DNA of 64,000 nucleotides, from NCBI GenBank assembly GCA_944323625.1, contig CALUTD010000003.1, forward strand, positions 1 through 64,000. The letters are read 5' to 3'. The stretch's first letter is position 1. Each line of letters begins with the position of its first letter. The stretch is from Candidatus Gastranaerophilales bacterium (GTDB taxonomy: Bacteria > Cyanobacteriota > Vampirovibrionia > Gastranaerophilales > Gastranaerophilaceae). The position numbers were made by a program, and so were the translations under genes. Below the pieces are notes generated by a model. The model was not told the origin of the DNA. It made no database searches and saw only the letters and a program-made list of their open reading frames with translations. Of the stretch, positions 35,741 to 45,072 are shown in pieces.

Positions 35741-36631
35741 CTATAATTTTTCTAATCCTTCAACTTCATGATTATCTAATACGTAATTTAGAGTTATAAG
35801 ATAAGGCCCGTTTTGGAACATTTGATTACTGGCTACAATAAACTTGCTTTTAGGTTTCATTATACATTGTTCTATTTTATCTCCACAAGGCAATTTTAGC
35901 AATTTTGAACCTACAGGAAGATTGATTTTAAATAAGACCGTATCTTTCATGCAGCCTCCTCCATAGTTTTTCATTACTTTTTTCGCAGAGGAACTTACAT
36001 AAATCGGTGTAGTATTTAATTCAATTTCGTCACTTTCTTTCAAATTTTTAATTCGTTCTATATATTGTTTACTTTCTAGAGTTGAACTTTGTTTTATAAC
36101 TCTGTAAACAGTATGGGGCTTTATTGAAGGTGCTGTTGTATTAATTTCATCAATTGCTTTTTGTCTTTTAATTTGAATTTCTTCCTCAAATTTTCTTTTT
36201 TTATCATTAATAAATTGCTCAGTTTCTTCTTTCGTAAAACGGTTTTGTATACATTCATCCCTATATTGTTGCTCTACATATGGTAATAGTTCTCCTGTTT
36301 CTTCAAAATGTCTGATTTCATCGACTATATAACTATAAGTCAATGACATTATATCAGAAAGTGATATAAAGCCTTTTAAAAGTTTTAGCTCTTCTTTTTC
36401 AAATTCTTCTTCTATACTTTTATCAGGTAAATTATCAATATTTAATAAAGGTTTGTCATCACTTGTGGGAGATACCAAAACTTTATTATATTCAGATAAT
36501 AAAGTTGAAAATTCTTTGTAATCATTTCTTTTTTCTTCATTTGACCTAAATGTAGGAATCAAACAATTTTTTTTTTGAAAAGGGCTTAAAATTATCCCAC
36601 TTCGTAGCATATTTAGATTTTGAATTTTCAT
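35741..36631 (-). CDS. Candidate ADP-ribosyltransferase (R-S-E class) effector-like protein
   Basis: A 296-residue protein whose C-terminal half fits an arginine-type ADP-ribosyltransferase fold. Residues seen are R177 in HTVYRVIK; the serine strand S213-S215 in TPIYVSSSAKKVMKNY; the strand FKINLPVGSKLLKL; and E254 in KIEQCIMKPKSKFIV, aligning with the usual E-V-L-L-P-x-G-x-x-F-x-V. The residue two before E254 is Lys rather than Gln or Glu, so the target may differ or activity may be altered. The N-terminal half is helical and acidic, starting MKIQNLN and carrying LIPTFRSNEEK. There is no signal peptide and no immunity-like gene beside it. The start has AAAGGAAAAAG. The family call is from motif reading only. 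Confidence 0.6.
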   Translation of the reverse strand: MKIQNLNMLRSGIILSPFQKKNCLIPTFRSNEEKRNDYKEFSTLLSEYNKVLVSPTSDDKPLLNIDNLPDKSIEEEFEKEELKLLKGFISLSDIMSLTYSYIVDEIRHFEETGELLPYVEQQYRDECIQNRFTKEETEQFINDKKRKFEEEIQIKRQKAIDEINTTAPSIKPHTVYRVIKQSSTLESKQYIERIKNLKESDEIELNTTPIYVSSSAKKVMKNYGGGCMKDTVLFKINLPVGSKLLKLPCGDKIEQCIMKPKSKFIVASNQMFQNGPYLITLNYVLDNHEVEGLEKL

Positions 36632-36779
36632 AATAACTTTTTCCTTTTTTGTTAAAATTAAACCCTTAAAATAAAAATATTTGCTATTTTTTTAAAATTT
36701 TGCATTTTTTTAACAAATCTAATAAAAAACTAACATTTTTTATCTAATTAAGTTAAAAATAAAATTAGTTGGAGAAAAT

Positions 36780-37200
36780 ATGCTTTTAAAAAATTCATTA
36801 ATTAATGCGGGTGATTTTTGTTTTCGGCACAGAACACTACAATATATTTCATATTTAATATTTATTTTAGCCGAATTTAAAGAATTTTTTATCCAATAAA
36901 TTCTGAATATCATATCGTTTCTGAGGTGATAAAGTAAATTGTTTTATTCCGTCTTTTAAACATTTTATAAAATCAGACAGAAAGTTTTCAGTCAAAAAAG
37001 TAATTATCAATGAACATGATACATGGATGAGTACATTGATTTGTTTTTTAGGAATAGAAATAGTAAGAGGATATTTTGAGTTCCATACTTTTTTTCTTGC
37101 CGATATATGGATTTATACATTTATATTTGTATTTTTCATTTGGATAACTTCAAAAATTCTTAAAAAAACAAGAATTCTTGATCCAAAAAATGAACTTTAA
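36780..37200 (+). pseudogene. Small membrane protein gene, probably broken
   Basis: At 36780, behind TTGGAG, a 39-residue frame begins MLLKNSLINAGDFCFRHRTL and ends at 36899. A second, in-phase-looking coding stretch continues from about 36929 to 37200 in another frame, ending with two hydrophobic helices (WMSTLICFLGIEIVRGYFEF, then a second of about 20 residues) and KKTRILDPKNEL. The second stretch has no good start except ATG 37027, which lacks a ribosome site. Together they look like one decayed gene of about 140 codons. Either half could instead be a genuine short membrane protein. Confidence 0.4.
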
Positions 37201-37434
37201 TACCCGGCAGCGCCGGTTCCTAATCTTACAATTTTTGAAGTTATTCTTTAATTTAATAAATAAAATAAAATTTTTCGCTCGATATTTTTTATTTAGTCAA
37301 TTGTTAAGGCTGATTTCAACTTAAGGCTACGTAATTCACGGGCTTACGCCCGCACAAACAGTACTTCGCCGAACTTTTAAAATAAGTTGGATAATGTCGA
37401 AAATAAGTTAAACCAGTCAGATATTCATTCCTTG
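37201..37434. other. Intergenic region with two GC-rich hairpins
   Basis: CCGGC-AGC-GCCGG at about 37203 and CGGGC-TTAC-GCCCG at about 37338 stand out in AT-rich DNA. Neither is followed by a T run. They may be short palindromic repeats. No gene is seen. Confidence 0.4.
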
Positions 37435-38877
37435 TTATTTTTCTTCCCACAAAGTTGAATCTTTTGTGTCTTTCAAAATTATTGAAACAGAATCGAGAGA
37501 GTTTCTGACTTTATCCGCAACCGCCCAATTTTTGTCTTTTCTTGCGTTATTACGGTATTCAATAATTTTTTCCATTAACGAATAACCTTTTAAATTTTTA
37601 TCTTCATCAGTTAAAAAGTCCATTTTGTCAAGAATAGTTTCAAGCCTGATTTGAAGCTCTTCTTCTGAAAGTTTTTCTTTTTCAATGTTAAAACCCATAA
37701 CATCAGTTAATTTTAATAAAATAGAAGCATATTTTTTTGCAGATATCATATCCTTTTGAGAAACAGCTTTATTTGCACAAGTTGCCGCTTCAAATATTAC
37801 CGCAAGAGCTTTAGAGGTATTTAAATCATTATCCATTGCAACTTTAAAGTCTTTAAGTTCATCAGAATCCGAAATATCTATGACATTATCTCGGCCCGAA
37901 ATAAACTTTAAAGCTTGATTAGCTGCAGTCTGAATCCTCTTCCATCCTGCTTTTGCCCCTTCAAGTGCGGTGTCCGAAAATTCAACCGGCATTCTGTAGT
38001 GATTTGTTAATATAAACAATCTTACAGTATTTGCATCGTAATTGTTAAGTAAATCATCAATTGTGACAAAATTCTTTAGCGATTTTGACATTTTTTCTTT
38101 ATTTATAGTTACAAATCCGTTGTGAAGCCAGTAGTTAACAAATTTACATCCGTTTGCGCATTCAGACTGTGCAATTTCATTTTCATGATGAGGGAAAATC
38201 AAATCTGCGCCGCCTGCATGAATATCAATTTGTTTTGCCAAATATTTTCTAGACATTGCACTACATTCAATATGCCAGCCGGGACGGCCTTTGCCCCAAG
38301 GGCTCGGATAGCCTGTTTCTTCATCTTTTTTCCAAAGTGCAAAATCTAATACATCTTCTTTTATGCTTGAAGCTTCAACCCGAGCACCCGCAACAAGGTC
38401 CTCTATCGGTTGTTTACTTAGTTTGCCGTAATCTTTGAATCTTTTTACCCTGAAATATACATCCCCCTGTACTTCATAGGCATAGTCATTTTTTATTAAA
38501 TCTTTTATTATTGAAATCATTTCGCCTAGGGTTTTTGTTGCAAACGGTTCAATATCAGGTTTTAAAACATTAAGTTTTTTCATCGACTCTGAAAATATTT
38601 CATAATATCTTTTAGAAATTACTTCTGCCGTTGTGTTTTCTTCTTTTGCTTTTTTTAGTATTTTATCATCTACATCTGTTATATTTCTGCAATACTTAAC
38701 ATCATACCCTAAAAATTTTAAGTATCTGTACAGCATATCCCATGTTATATAACATCTTGCATGGCCTAAATGAGGATAGTCATATACCGTTGGACCGCAA
38801 ACATACATTTTTACTTTATTTTCTTCTATCGGTTTAAACTCCTCAATCGAGTTTGATAATGTATTAAATAATCTCAT
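37435..38877 (-). CDS. cysS: Cysteinyl-tRNA synthetase
   Basis: Charges tRNA-Cys. The class I signatures are the HIGH box as HLGH in YDYPHLGHARCYI and the KMSKS box in KEKMSKSLKNFV. The zinc ligands are visible as Cys in MYVCGPTVYD, Cys in HIECSAMSRKYL, and His/Glu in FPHHENEIAQSE. A C-terminal helical DALR-type region ends in KDSTLWEE. The length of 480 residues is normal. It starts at ATG 38877, with a terminator from the upstream gene just before it. Confidence 0.97.
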   Translation of the reverse strand: MRLFNTLSNSIEEFKPIEENKVKMYVCGPTVYDYPHLGHARCYITWDMLYRYLKFLGYDVKYCRNITDVDDKILKKAKEENTTAEVISKRYYEIFSESMKKLNVLKPDIEPFATKTLGEMISIIKDLIKNDYAYEVQGDVYFRVKRFKDYGKLSKQPIEDLVAGARVEASSIKEDVLDFALWKKDEETGYPSPWGKGRPGWHIECSAMSRKYLAKQIDIHAGGADLIFPHHENEIAQSECANGCKFVNYWLHNGFVTINKEKMSKSLKNFVTIDDLLNNYDANTVRLFILTNHYRMPVEFSDTALEGAKAGWKRIQTAANQALKFISGRDNVIDISDSDELKDFKVAMDNDLNTSKALAVIFEAATCANKAVSQKDMISAKKYASILLKLTDVMGFNIEKEKLSEEELQIRLETILDKMDFLTDEDKNLKGYSLMEKIIEYRNNARKDKNWAVADKVRNSLDSVSIILKDTKDSTLWEEK

Positions 38878-38881
38878 AATA

Positions 38882-38922
38882 AAAAATCCTTTTTTATTAT
38901 CTTACAACAAAAAAGGATTTTA
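38882..38922 (-). terminator. Intrinsic terminator of the GH13-like gene
   Basis: AAAATCCTTTTTT pairs with AAAAAAGGATTTT, with a T-rich tail on the minus strand. It separates the GH13-like gene from cysS. Confidence 0.75.
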
Positions 38923-38945
38923 TTATATTTTATATAGGCTTATTT

Positions 38946-41900
38946 TTATGCTTTTTGAACTTTACAAAGAACTAAAGCATTTTTATCATCATTGTCTATA
39001 ACTATAGGTATTGATTGTCCGTCAATTCGGAACCTCTTGAGATTATATTTTCCGTTTTCATCTTTGCATATTTTATAAATGCTGTTGTCATTTTCTCTGA
39101 CGTTCCTGAATACCGTGCCTTCTATCATACCGTGTTTCAAACCTTCTTTTAGTGTTGCTCCGTCAATGTTTAAAGGAATAGAGTTAATATGACCATCTTT
39201 AATTTCATATCCTTTACTATTAAGTTTTATTTCTTTTGTTTTATTACCGTTCTGTTTTTTGTCTGTTTTGGTTTCATCACTGTATAACTTTTCATTCCTG
39301 TTCAATCTTTTATTTATGTCAGTTGAAGAACCTGATATATCAGTTATTACCAAAACATTTGAACCTGCATCGTTATAGCGCATAAAAGACTGAACATAAT
39401 CATTATTTAACGGTAATACAACAGTAGCGCCATCATTTATTGCGCTTAAATCAAGTTTTATCCTGCTTCCGTCAGGATTTCTTAATACTCTGTTTGTATT
39501 ACTTCTTAAACTTGAAATTTCATTCATATCTTTGTAATTATTCGCTATAAACTCATATCCTTTCTCGGTTAGGTATTCCCAAGGAATGGTATTTCTGTTT
39601 TGCTGGTGGTAGTTTTTAGCTTTTGTTTCTGCGCCCGAAACGCCCAATTTATCACCGGCGAAATCGGTAAAACTACCGGGAAGCAGTGTTAACAACTTTG
39701 TAACGGATTGAAGTCTGTCAAATGCCGGTACTAAAATACTCTTTAATAAATCTTTTTCAATTTCTTTCCTTGACGGGATTTTACCGAATTCATTTTCTGC
39801 ATCATCCAAAAGTATTTTTATTGCTGTTTCAAAGTTTCTTGTTCCGAATGTATCAGGATCTATTTTATAGCCTTTATATTCATCTGCTGCCAAATGAGTT
39901 AAAGATGTTTTTAATACATTTTTAATTGCTTTTTCATTTATACAGTCATCAATTGCCTGATAGATTCTTGCTCCCATTGCAACAGATTTAGGACTTACTT
40001 CCTCAAAATTTATATCTTTGATTTGCTTGTTTAAAACTTTAGAGGCTGTTTGTTTCAATAAATTATCTCTTTCAAGTTCTTCCGGTGTTGCATTCTTTCT
40101 TTGGGCTTCTGTTAAAGGAACAGTATTATAAAGATACATATCAAGAGCAAACTTATTTATAATACGCTCTTTATCATGGTTGCCTACAAAATTATACGAA
40201 TTTAAAACACCGTCTTCGGTACCTTGATATAAGTATCCCGGGTTTCCGACCCAACCTTCAATAAGTTTCTTTCTTAGTTCTAAATTCTTTGATTCTTTTG
40301 ACATCCAGGTTAAATTGTCATCATCAGGATTGTAATTTGAATATAACATAGGAGGCATTGTAAATAAATAATTGTAATTTGCCACACATGTGATACCTGT
40401 TTCCTCAATAAATTTTCTTTCCGCATCTGCATCATTTTTAAATTCCGCTTCAGGATCGGACTTTAATAACATGCTTAAATCGGTTATTTCTGCAGTTGTA
40501 TATGCATGAGGGTTAATTTCCAATACGCCTTGATTATATCTTTTCCAAAAATCTATTACTTTATTCCAAGTTTCACCCATGTCTTCATAACCTGAGCGAA
40601 CAGCATCAATTGATGCAATATCTTTTGCGGCATCTATTCTCCATCCTAACCCTGACTCTGTCCTGTCAATAATCATTTCTGCGACTTTAAAATCGTTTAA
40701 AGTACGATTACTGAATCTATTATTTAATGTTTCACATATATATTCATATTCGTTTTTATCAAAGCTTTTTGTTCCTTTTCTTATTATATCTACCAGCTTC
40801 TGAGCTTCTTCTTCGCTTGTCAAAGAATTATAAGGAATTCCTAAAGACTGCATTGTAGTATCATCAGGATTTACATTAGTAAAATCAAATTTATAATCTT
40901 TTGTTAATTCTATATCTGCATCAGGATTCAAAGCTCTTGTAAAGAGATATTTTGTTAATTCCGGTGCAACTTCAGAAATAACATATCTTCCATATTCCGT
41001 AACTTCACCATCTTCACCTTCTACTCCCGGAATAGATTTAACTGCGGATGAAATAATAGGCATTATTTGATTTGCATAAATACTTTCTACCTGTGAATAT
41101 ACATATTTGTACTTATCGGGTAGGTTAGGATTACCTGCCTTATATATATCATACCTTGATACTCCCAGTTCATCATCTATATTTGCTTTTTTTGCGATGT
41201 AAGGATTAGTTAAAATACCGATTATATTTGTAGCAAAAGGCATTGTTTCCAAAGGAACATCCATAACATGCTTCAAAACATAATCATCTACATTGTAATC
41301 ATTATTAATACCTTCAGGATTTATAGGATTTCTTGTATCTGCTTCATATAATCTTTTTAAATAGTAATTATCGTCAAGCACATTTTCTATAACTTCTTTA
41401 TCAATACATTTTAACGCAGATTTTGGCATATCACCATTTGCAACCGCTTCTTTAATTGCCGACATATAACCTTCGGGGGTTTTATGAGCATTTTCAAGCA
41501 ATTTTGATACATAATGCAATTGAGTATCTGCAGTTGTCTGTGTCCAGTATTTACCCGAATTTATTGCATAATCTCTGACTGCAAGGGTTCCTCTTTCAAA
41601 ATCTTCAACCGCTTCCATTCTTTCTTCCGGCGGAAGTTTAGTAAATCTTGAGTCATCACTAAAACATCTGTAAAAATTCATCTTGGCAATATCAACATTG
41701 CCGTCCCAAACTTCTAGACCTGCACTTTCACCTTTTGTTCCGACGTTAAAGGTTGAAAAATCCGTAATTTGTTTCATTGTATTTACATTAGATAAATCTA
41801 CAGTTTTATTTTTCTTGGCAATTCTTAATACATTTCTTTCTAATTCCTGTGGATTAACTTCTAATGAATAGGGATATACAGCATCATCATGCTTTGTGAT

Positions 41901-43001
41901 ATCACAAACATTATCGGTGTTATTTTTTGCGTAGGTATAGAAAGGTTTATCAGAATTTTTTTGTGCCTCAGATACAAGTCTGTCATCATAAAACTGAATA
42001 TATGTAGGTTTTGAAAAATCATATTTTTCATTTTCACTGACTTTACCATCTGAAGATATTTGAACAGGAGCATTTATTAATTTTAATCTTGTATATTTTG
42101 ATTTATCGGGAATTATTCCCAATGTTATTTTTTCATCGGCCCTGAACATATTTTTTGACGTTGATTCTTGTCCTTTTCTAAGAAGTTCAGACATATGAAC
42201 ACCTGAAAAACCTTCATTTACGAGTGCAGCATCTGCTATCCAGTTTATTCCGTGTTTGAAAAATTCTTCCTGCATTGTTTTAAAATCTTCTTCCGTACCG
42301 AAATCGGGCGAAACAAGAAATGCATTTTCTGTCCAATATTTATGTGATGAAATGTTATCTTTTGTAAACGGAGTTCCTACAACTCTGACAATTCCTTCTT
42401 TTTCGAGCTGCGGTAATTTTTCTATTATCCCGTAAAAATTACCTCCAAGCTTATTCGCATGTGTTCTTACGCTGTTTAATGCTTTTTGTCTTAATGCTTC
42501 ATTTAATTTGGGTTGCCCGTTTTCATTTACTACCCCGGGATTAAAAGAATCAGGCATGATTAACTGCATATTTCCGTTTTTATTTATCATTGCACGGTTA
42601 TTGAACACTAAGTTATATTTGTTATTCGCATTTTTTAAGTCATCAATATTCAGTACACTTCCTGAATCAAATGCATATGAAACTTCATTTGTATTTTTAT
42701 CTGTAAGTTTAAATCTGTATGCAAAACCTTTTTCCGAATATACTTCAGGAATTTCAGTCATATCAAGAGTTAATCTGCTATCTTTCATAGGAATAACCGC
42801 TGCAGGAGAGTCTTTTTCCAAAAGATGATAATTTTTGTATTTATCTTTTCCAATATTATACAGTTCTAATTCACATTTATATTTTGATGGATCATATAAA
42901 TAATAAAAGTCGTGTTGTACACACCCAGTTTTATCCAGTTCTTTTTTATGACCCTTAAATGCTATGTTTTGAGGATTTAAATTAATTCTTTTTATATCCA
43001 C
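38946..43001 (-). CDS. Very large GH13-like (alpha-amylase superfamily) protein
   Basis: A 1351-residue protein likely to act on alpha-glucans. Conserved GH13 regions are seen in order: region I-like HGINWIADAALVNEGFSG at about 260; the nucleophile region GLGWRIDAAKDIASIDAV (R-x-D) in the second half; the acid/base region YTTAEITDLSML; and the region with YNFVGNHDKERI (N-H-D). A long helical insertion of several hundred residues separates region I from the nucleophile, and a beta-rich C-terminal domain ends the protein. There is no signal peptide, so it is cytoplasmic, consistent with storage-glucan metabolism. The N-terminus contains NIAFKGHKKE, the short motif shared with other proteins here. 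The substrate is unassigned. Confidence 0.8.
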   Translation of the reverse strand: MDIKRINLNPQNIAFKGHKKELDKTGCVQHDFYYLYDPSKYKCELELYNIGKDKYKNYHLLEKDSPAAVIPMKDSRLTLDMTEIPEVYSEKGFAYRFKLTDKNTNEVSYAFDSGSVLNIDDLKNANNKYNLVFNNRAMINKNGNMQLIMPDSFNPGVVNENGQPKLNEALRQKALNSVRTHANKLGGNFYGIIEKLPQLEKEGIVRVVGTPFTKDNISSHKYWTENAFLVSPDFGTEEDFKTMQEEFFKHGINWIADAALVNEGFSGVHMSELLRKGQESTSKNMFRADEKITLGIIPDKSKYTRLKLINAPVQISSDGKVSENEKYDFSKPTYIQFYDDRLVSEAQKNSDKPFYTYAKNNTDNVCDITKHDDAVYPYSLEVNPQELERNVLRIAKKNKTVDLSNVNTMKQITDFSTFNVGTKGESAGLEVWDGNVDIAKMNFYRCFSDDSRFTKLPPEERMEAVEDFERGTLAVRDYAINSGKYWTQTTADTQLHYVSKLLENAHKTPEGYMSAIKEAVANGDMPKSALKCIDKEVIENVLDDNYYLKRLYEADTRNPINPEGINNDYNVDDYVLKHVMDVPLETMPFATNIIGILTNPYIAKKANIDDELGVSRYDIYKAGNPNLPDKYKYVYSQVESIYANQIMPIISSAVKSIPGVEGEDGEVTEYGRYVISEVAPELTKYLFTRALNPDADIELTKDYKFDFTNVNPDDTTMQSLGIPYNSLTSEEEAQKLVDIIRKGTKSFDKNEYEYICETLNNRFSNRTLNDFKVAEMIIDRTESGLGWRIDAAKDIASIDAVRSGYEDMGETWNKVIDFWKRYNQGVLEINPHAYTTAEITDLSMLLKSDPEAEFKNDADAERKFIEETGITCVANYNYLFTMPPMLYSNYNPDDDNLTWMSKESKNLELRKKLIEGWVGNPGYLYQGTEDGVLNSYNFVGNHDKERIINKFALDMYLYNTVPLTEAQRKNATPEELERDNLLKQTASKVLNKQIKDINFEEVSPKSVAMGARIYQAIDDCINEKAIKNVLKTSLTHLAADEYKGYKIDPDTFGTRNFETAIKILLDDAENEFGKIPSRKEIEKDLLKSILVPAFDRLQSVTKLLTLLPGSFTDFAGDKLGVSGAETKAKNYHQQNRNTIPWEYLTEKGYEFIANNYKDMNEISSLRSNTNRVLRNPDGSRIKLDLSAINDGATVVLPLNNDYVQSFMRYNDAGSNVLVITDISGSSTDINKRLNRNEKLYSDETKTDKKQNGNKTKEIKLNSKGYEIKDGHINSIPLNIDGATLKEGLKHGMIEGTVFRNVRENDNSIYKICKDENGKYNLKRFRIDGQSIPIVIDNDDKNALVLCKVQKA

Positions 43002-43190
43002 TTTTAAACTCCTTTACATGCGAAAAACCATATTATTTTAATTCTTATAAATACTTTTTCTTGCTTTATTTTAATGTGTATTTAACAAAAGTTTACATAT
43101 TTTTTATGAACAAACTTAATATTTCTTTATATTAAATTATAAATTTAACAATTTATTTTATTCTTAGACATTTACTACTCGGAGGTTTCA

Positions 43191-43484
43191 GTGACTAATA
43201 TATTAGATTCCCTTACAACTAAAGATAATAACATAATCGGTGCAAAAAAACTAAATAATAATACAACTGCAAGAAGAAACATAGGCGTTTTGGAAGCGCC
43301 TCAAAGTCTTTATAAATATTCGCTTAATAAAACACTTAAAGAAAAAGACGAGTTCAGAAGACAGCATGTAGCGCCATCTTCAGGCAAAACTATAAGTGGT
43401 AATAAAAAAACTTTTCCGTGGAAAACATCATTTGTTCTTGCAGCTGTAAGTGGTTTTTTGCTTTTTAAAAAATTAAAACATTAA
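43191..43484 (+). CDS. Small unknown protein with C-terminal membrane helix
   Basis: A 97-residue basic protein starting at GTG 43191 behind GGAGG. It has a hydrophilic Asn/Lys-rich N-terminal part and a single hydrophobic segment at about 76-92 (WKTSFVLAAVSGFLLF), ending KKLKH. A tail-anchored orientation is plausible. It lies 82 bases before the PHP-like gene on the same strand and could be co-transcribed. No family is recognised. Confidence 0.55.
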   Translation: MTNILDSLTTKDNNIIGAKKLNNNTTARRNIGVLEAPQSLYKYSLNKTLKEKDEFRRQHVAPSSGKTISGNKKTFPWKTSFVLAAVSGFLLFKKLKH

Positions 43485-43566
43485 AATAATTTAACAATAT
43501 TAAATTCTAATAACAAATTATTTTATTTCCTGTTTTTGTAACAACTAAATTAACTTTGGAGTATAT

Positions 43567-45072
43567 ATGGAAATAAAAAGTTTTCACAATATTGTAAATT
43601 CCAATAAACAAGCAAATAATCTTTCAGTAAAATCAAAAAAAATATCTACACATTTAGGTGCGGATTTATATTCTTTTAATAAAGATTCTAAAAATACAAA
43701 AATATATTCTAATTCACTTAATAGCAATATAAAAGAACAATCCAACGTTTCTTTTAAAAGGAATATATTTAAAGCAATAAAAGATTATTTCACCCCTATT
43801 CCGATAGAAAGTATTATTTTGCAAGAAAATGATGTAACTCCGCCCAGTGATTTCGTTGTTGATATTGCTTTTGGAATGGTTGATGTTTTGGAAAAAGCAG
43901 TTCCTGCAAGAAATTTACAAAATATTATGACGCCGTCCGATATCAGAAAAATATTACCGCAGCTAAAACAAAATAATTTTATATCTTCGGATGAAAATAT
44001 TGAAAATGGGATATATTGTGCTGATTTAGACTATCAAAGCATATATTCCGGCGGCAAAGAAAACGTTTTTGACATAATGGATAAAGCTGCAGAATATGCA
44101 AACAAGTATTATAATGCAACAGGAAAAGATTTTATCTTTGCTCTTACGGATAAAGATTCAATAGAAGGTGTTCAACATGCAGTAAAGTATTTTGGCGAAA
44201 ATTCCGAAAAATTTAAGCATATGAAATTTATTCCGGCCATTAAATTGGCATTTGCCCATAAATCTCCATCATCAATTGTTGGTTATGAAAACAGTGAAAT
44301 GCTTATTCTTGGTATAAATCCGTATTCCCAAAATCTAATCGATTTTGTAGAAACGACAATACAGAATAGAAAGCAGATGATTTTGGATTTTATCAGAGAT
44401 GTTGCAAATGTTTATCCTGAATTTAATTATGATATTATTGAATTTTTAAAACAAAATGATTTAAATTATGTAAGGGATTTTACTGTTTCCAATTTGTACT
44501 GGAGAGCAAGAGAGTATGTTACTACTAAAGGTGATACTGCGATAAAAGGGATAACATTCGCACCTGATGAAATTATGGAAGAAGTAAATGACATACTTAA
44601 TAACTTAAGTAAAGTATATTTGGCCTCAGACAAAAAGGGACATTCATCTTTAGGAACAACCTTAATAAAAGATAATATAGCAAATATAAGTGTTAAAAAT
44701 ATATTTGAAAAATATTCAACTCACTTTGATCATTCTCAAGGTAAAGCAGTTTCATCATCTGAAAATTTATATGAAGATTTAATAGACTGTTTAAACAAAG
44801 AAAATGAAAAGCCTGTACTTGCTGTTGCAGCACCTATTTATTTGGCTCAGTACTTTGAAAAACCAAACCCCCAAACTTATGATAATGTGGCATCTTTTCT
44901 TAATAACCTTCAAAAGGATTCAAACGGAATGCTTTTGGGGTTTGAATCTGAATCTCCGATGTACTCTCGTGATGAAAATTTAACTCCAAAAATAATAGAT
45001 AATTTCAATAATCAGATGAGAGAAAAAACAAATCTTTATGAAGTTGGCGGAAGCCTTATAAATAGAGATTAA
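43567..45072 (+). CDS. PHP-like protein lacking the metal-binding histidines
   Basis: A 501-residue protein. The middle reads like a PHP phosphoesterase core: ADLDYQSIYSGGKENVFDIM at about 145 stands where D-L-H-x-H-S-x-x-S-D-G would be; FALTDKDSIEGVQHAVKYF stands for the T-D-H-D-S-x-x-G motif; KFIPAIKLAFAH stands for the strand before the next metal residue; and PVLAVAAPIYLA stands for the A-H-P motif. In each the histidine is replaced, so metal catalysis is unlikely and a binding or structural role is suggested. The N-terminal 65 residues are unstructured and contain NVSFKRNIF. TTGGAG lies eight bases before the ATG. The PHP relationship is inferred from motif spacing. Confidence 0.55.
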   Translation: MEIKSFHNIVNSNKQANNLSVKSKKISTHLGADLYSFNKDSKNTKIYSNSLNSNIKEQSNVSFKRNIFKAIKDYFTPIPIESIILQENDVTPPSDFVVDIAFGMVDVLEKAVPARNLQNIMTPSDIRKILPQLKQNNFISSDENIENGIYCADLDYQSIYSGGKENVFDIMDKAAEYANKYYNATGKDFIFALTDKDSIEGVQHAVKYFGENSEKFKHMKFIPAIKLAFAHKSPSSIVGYENSEMLILGINPYSQNLIDFVETTIQNRKQMILDFIRDVANVYPEFNYDIIEFLKQNDLNYVRDFTVSNLYWRAREYVTTKGDTAIKGITFAPDEIMEEVNDILNNLSKVYLASDKKGHSSLGTTLIKDNIANISVKNIFEKYSTHFDHSQGKAVSSSENLYEDLIDCLNKENEKPVLAVAAPIYLAQYFEKPNPQTYDNVASFLNNLQKDSNGMLLGFESESPMYSRDENLTPKIIDNFNNQMREKTNLYEVGGSLINRD

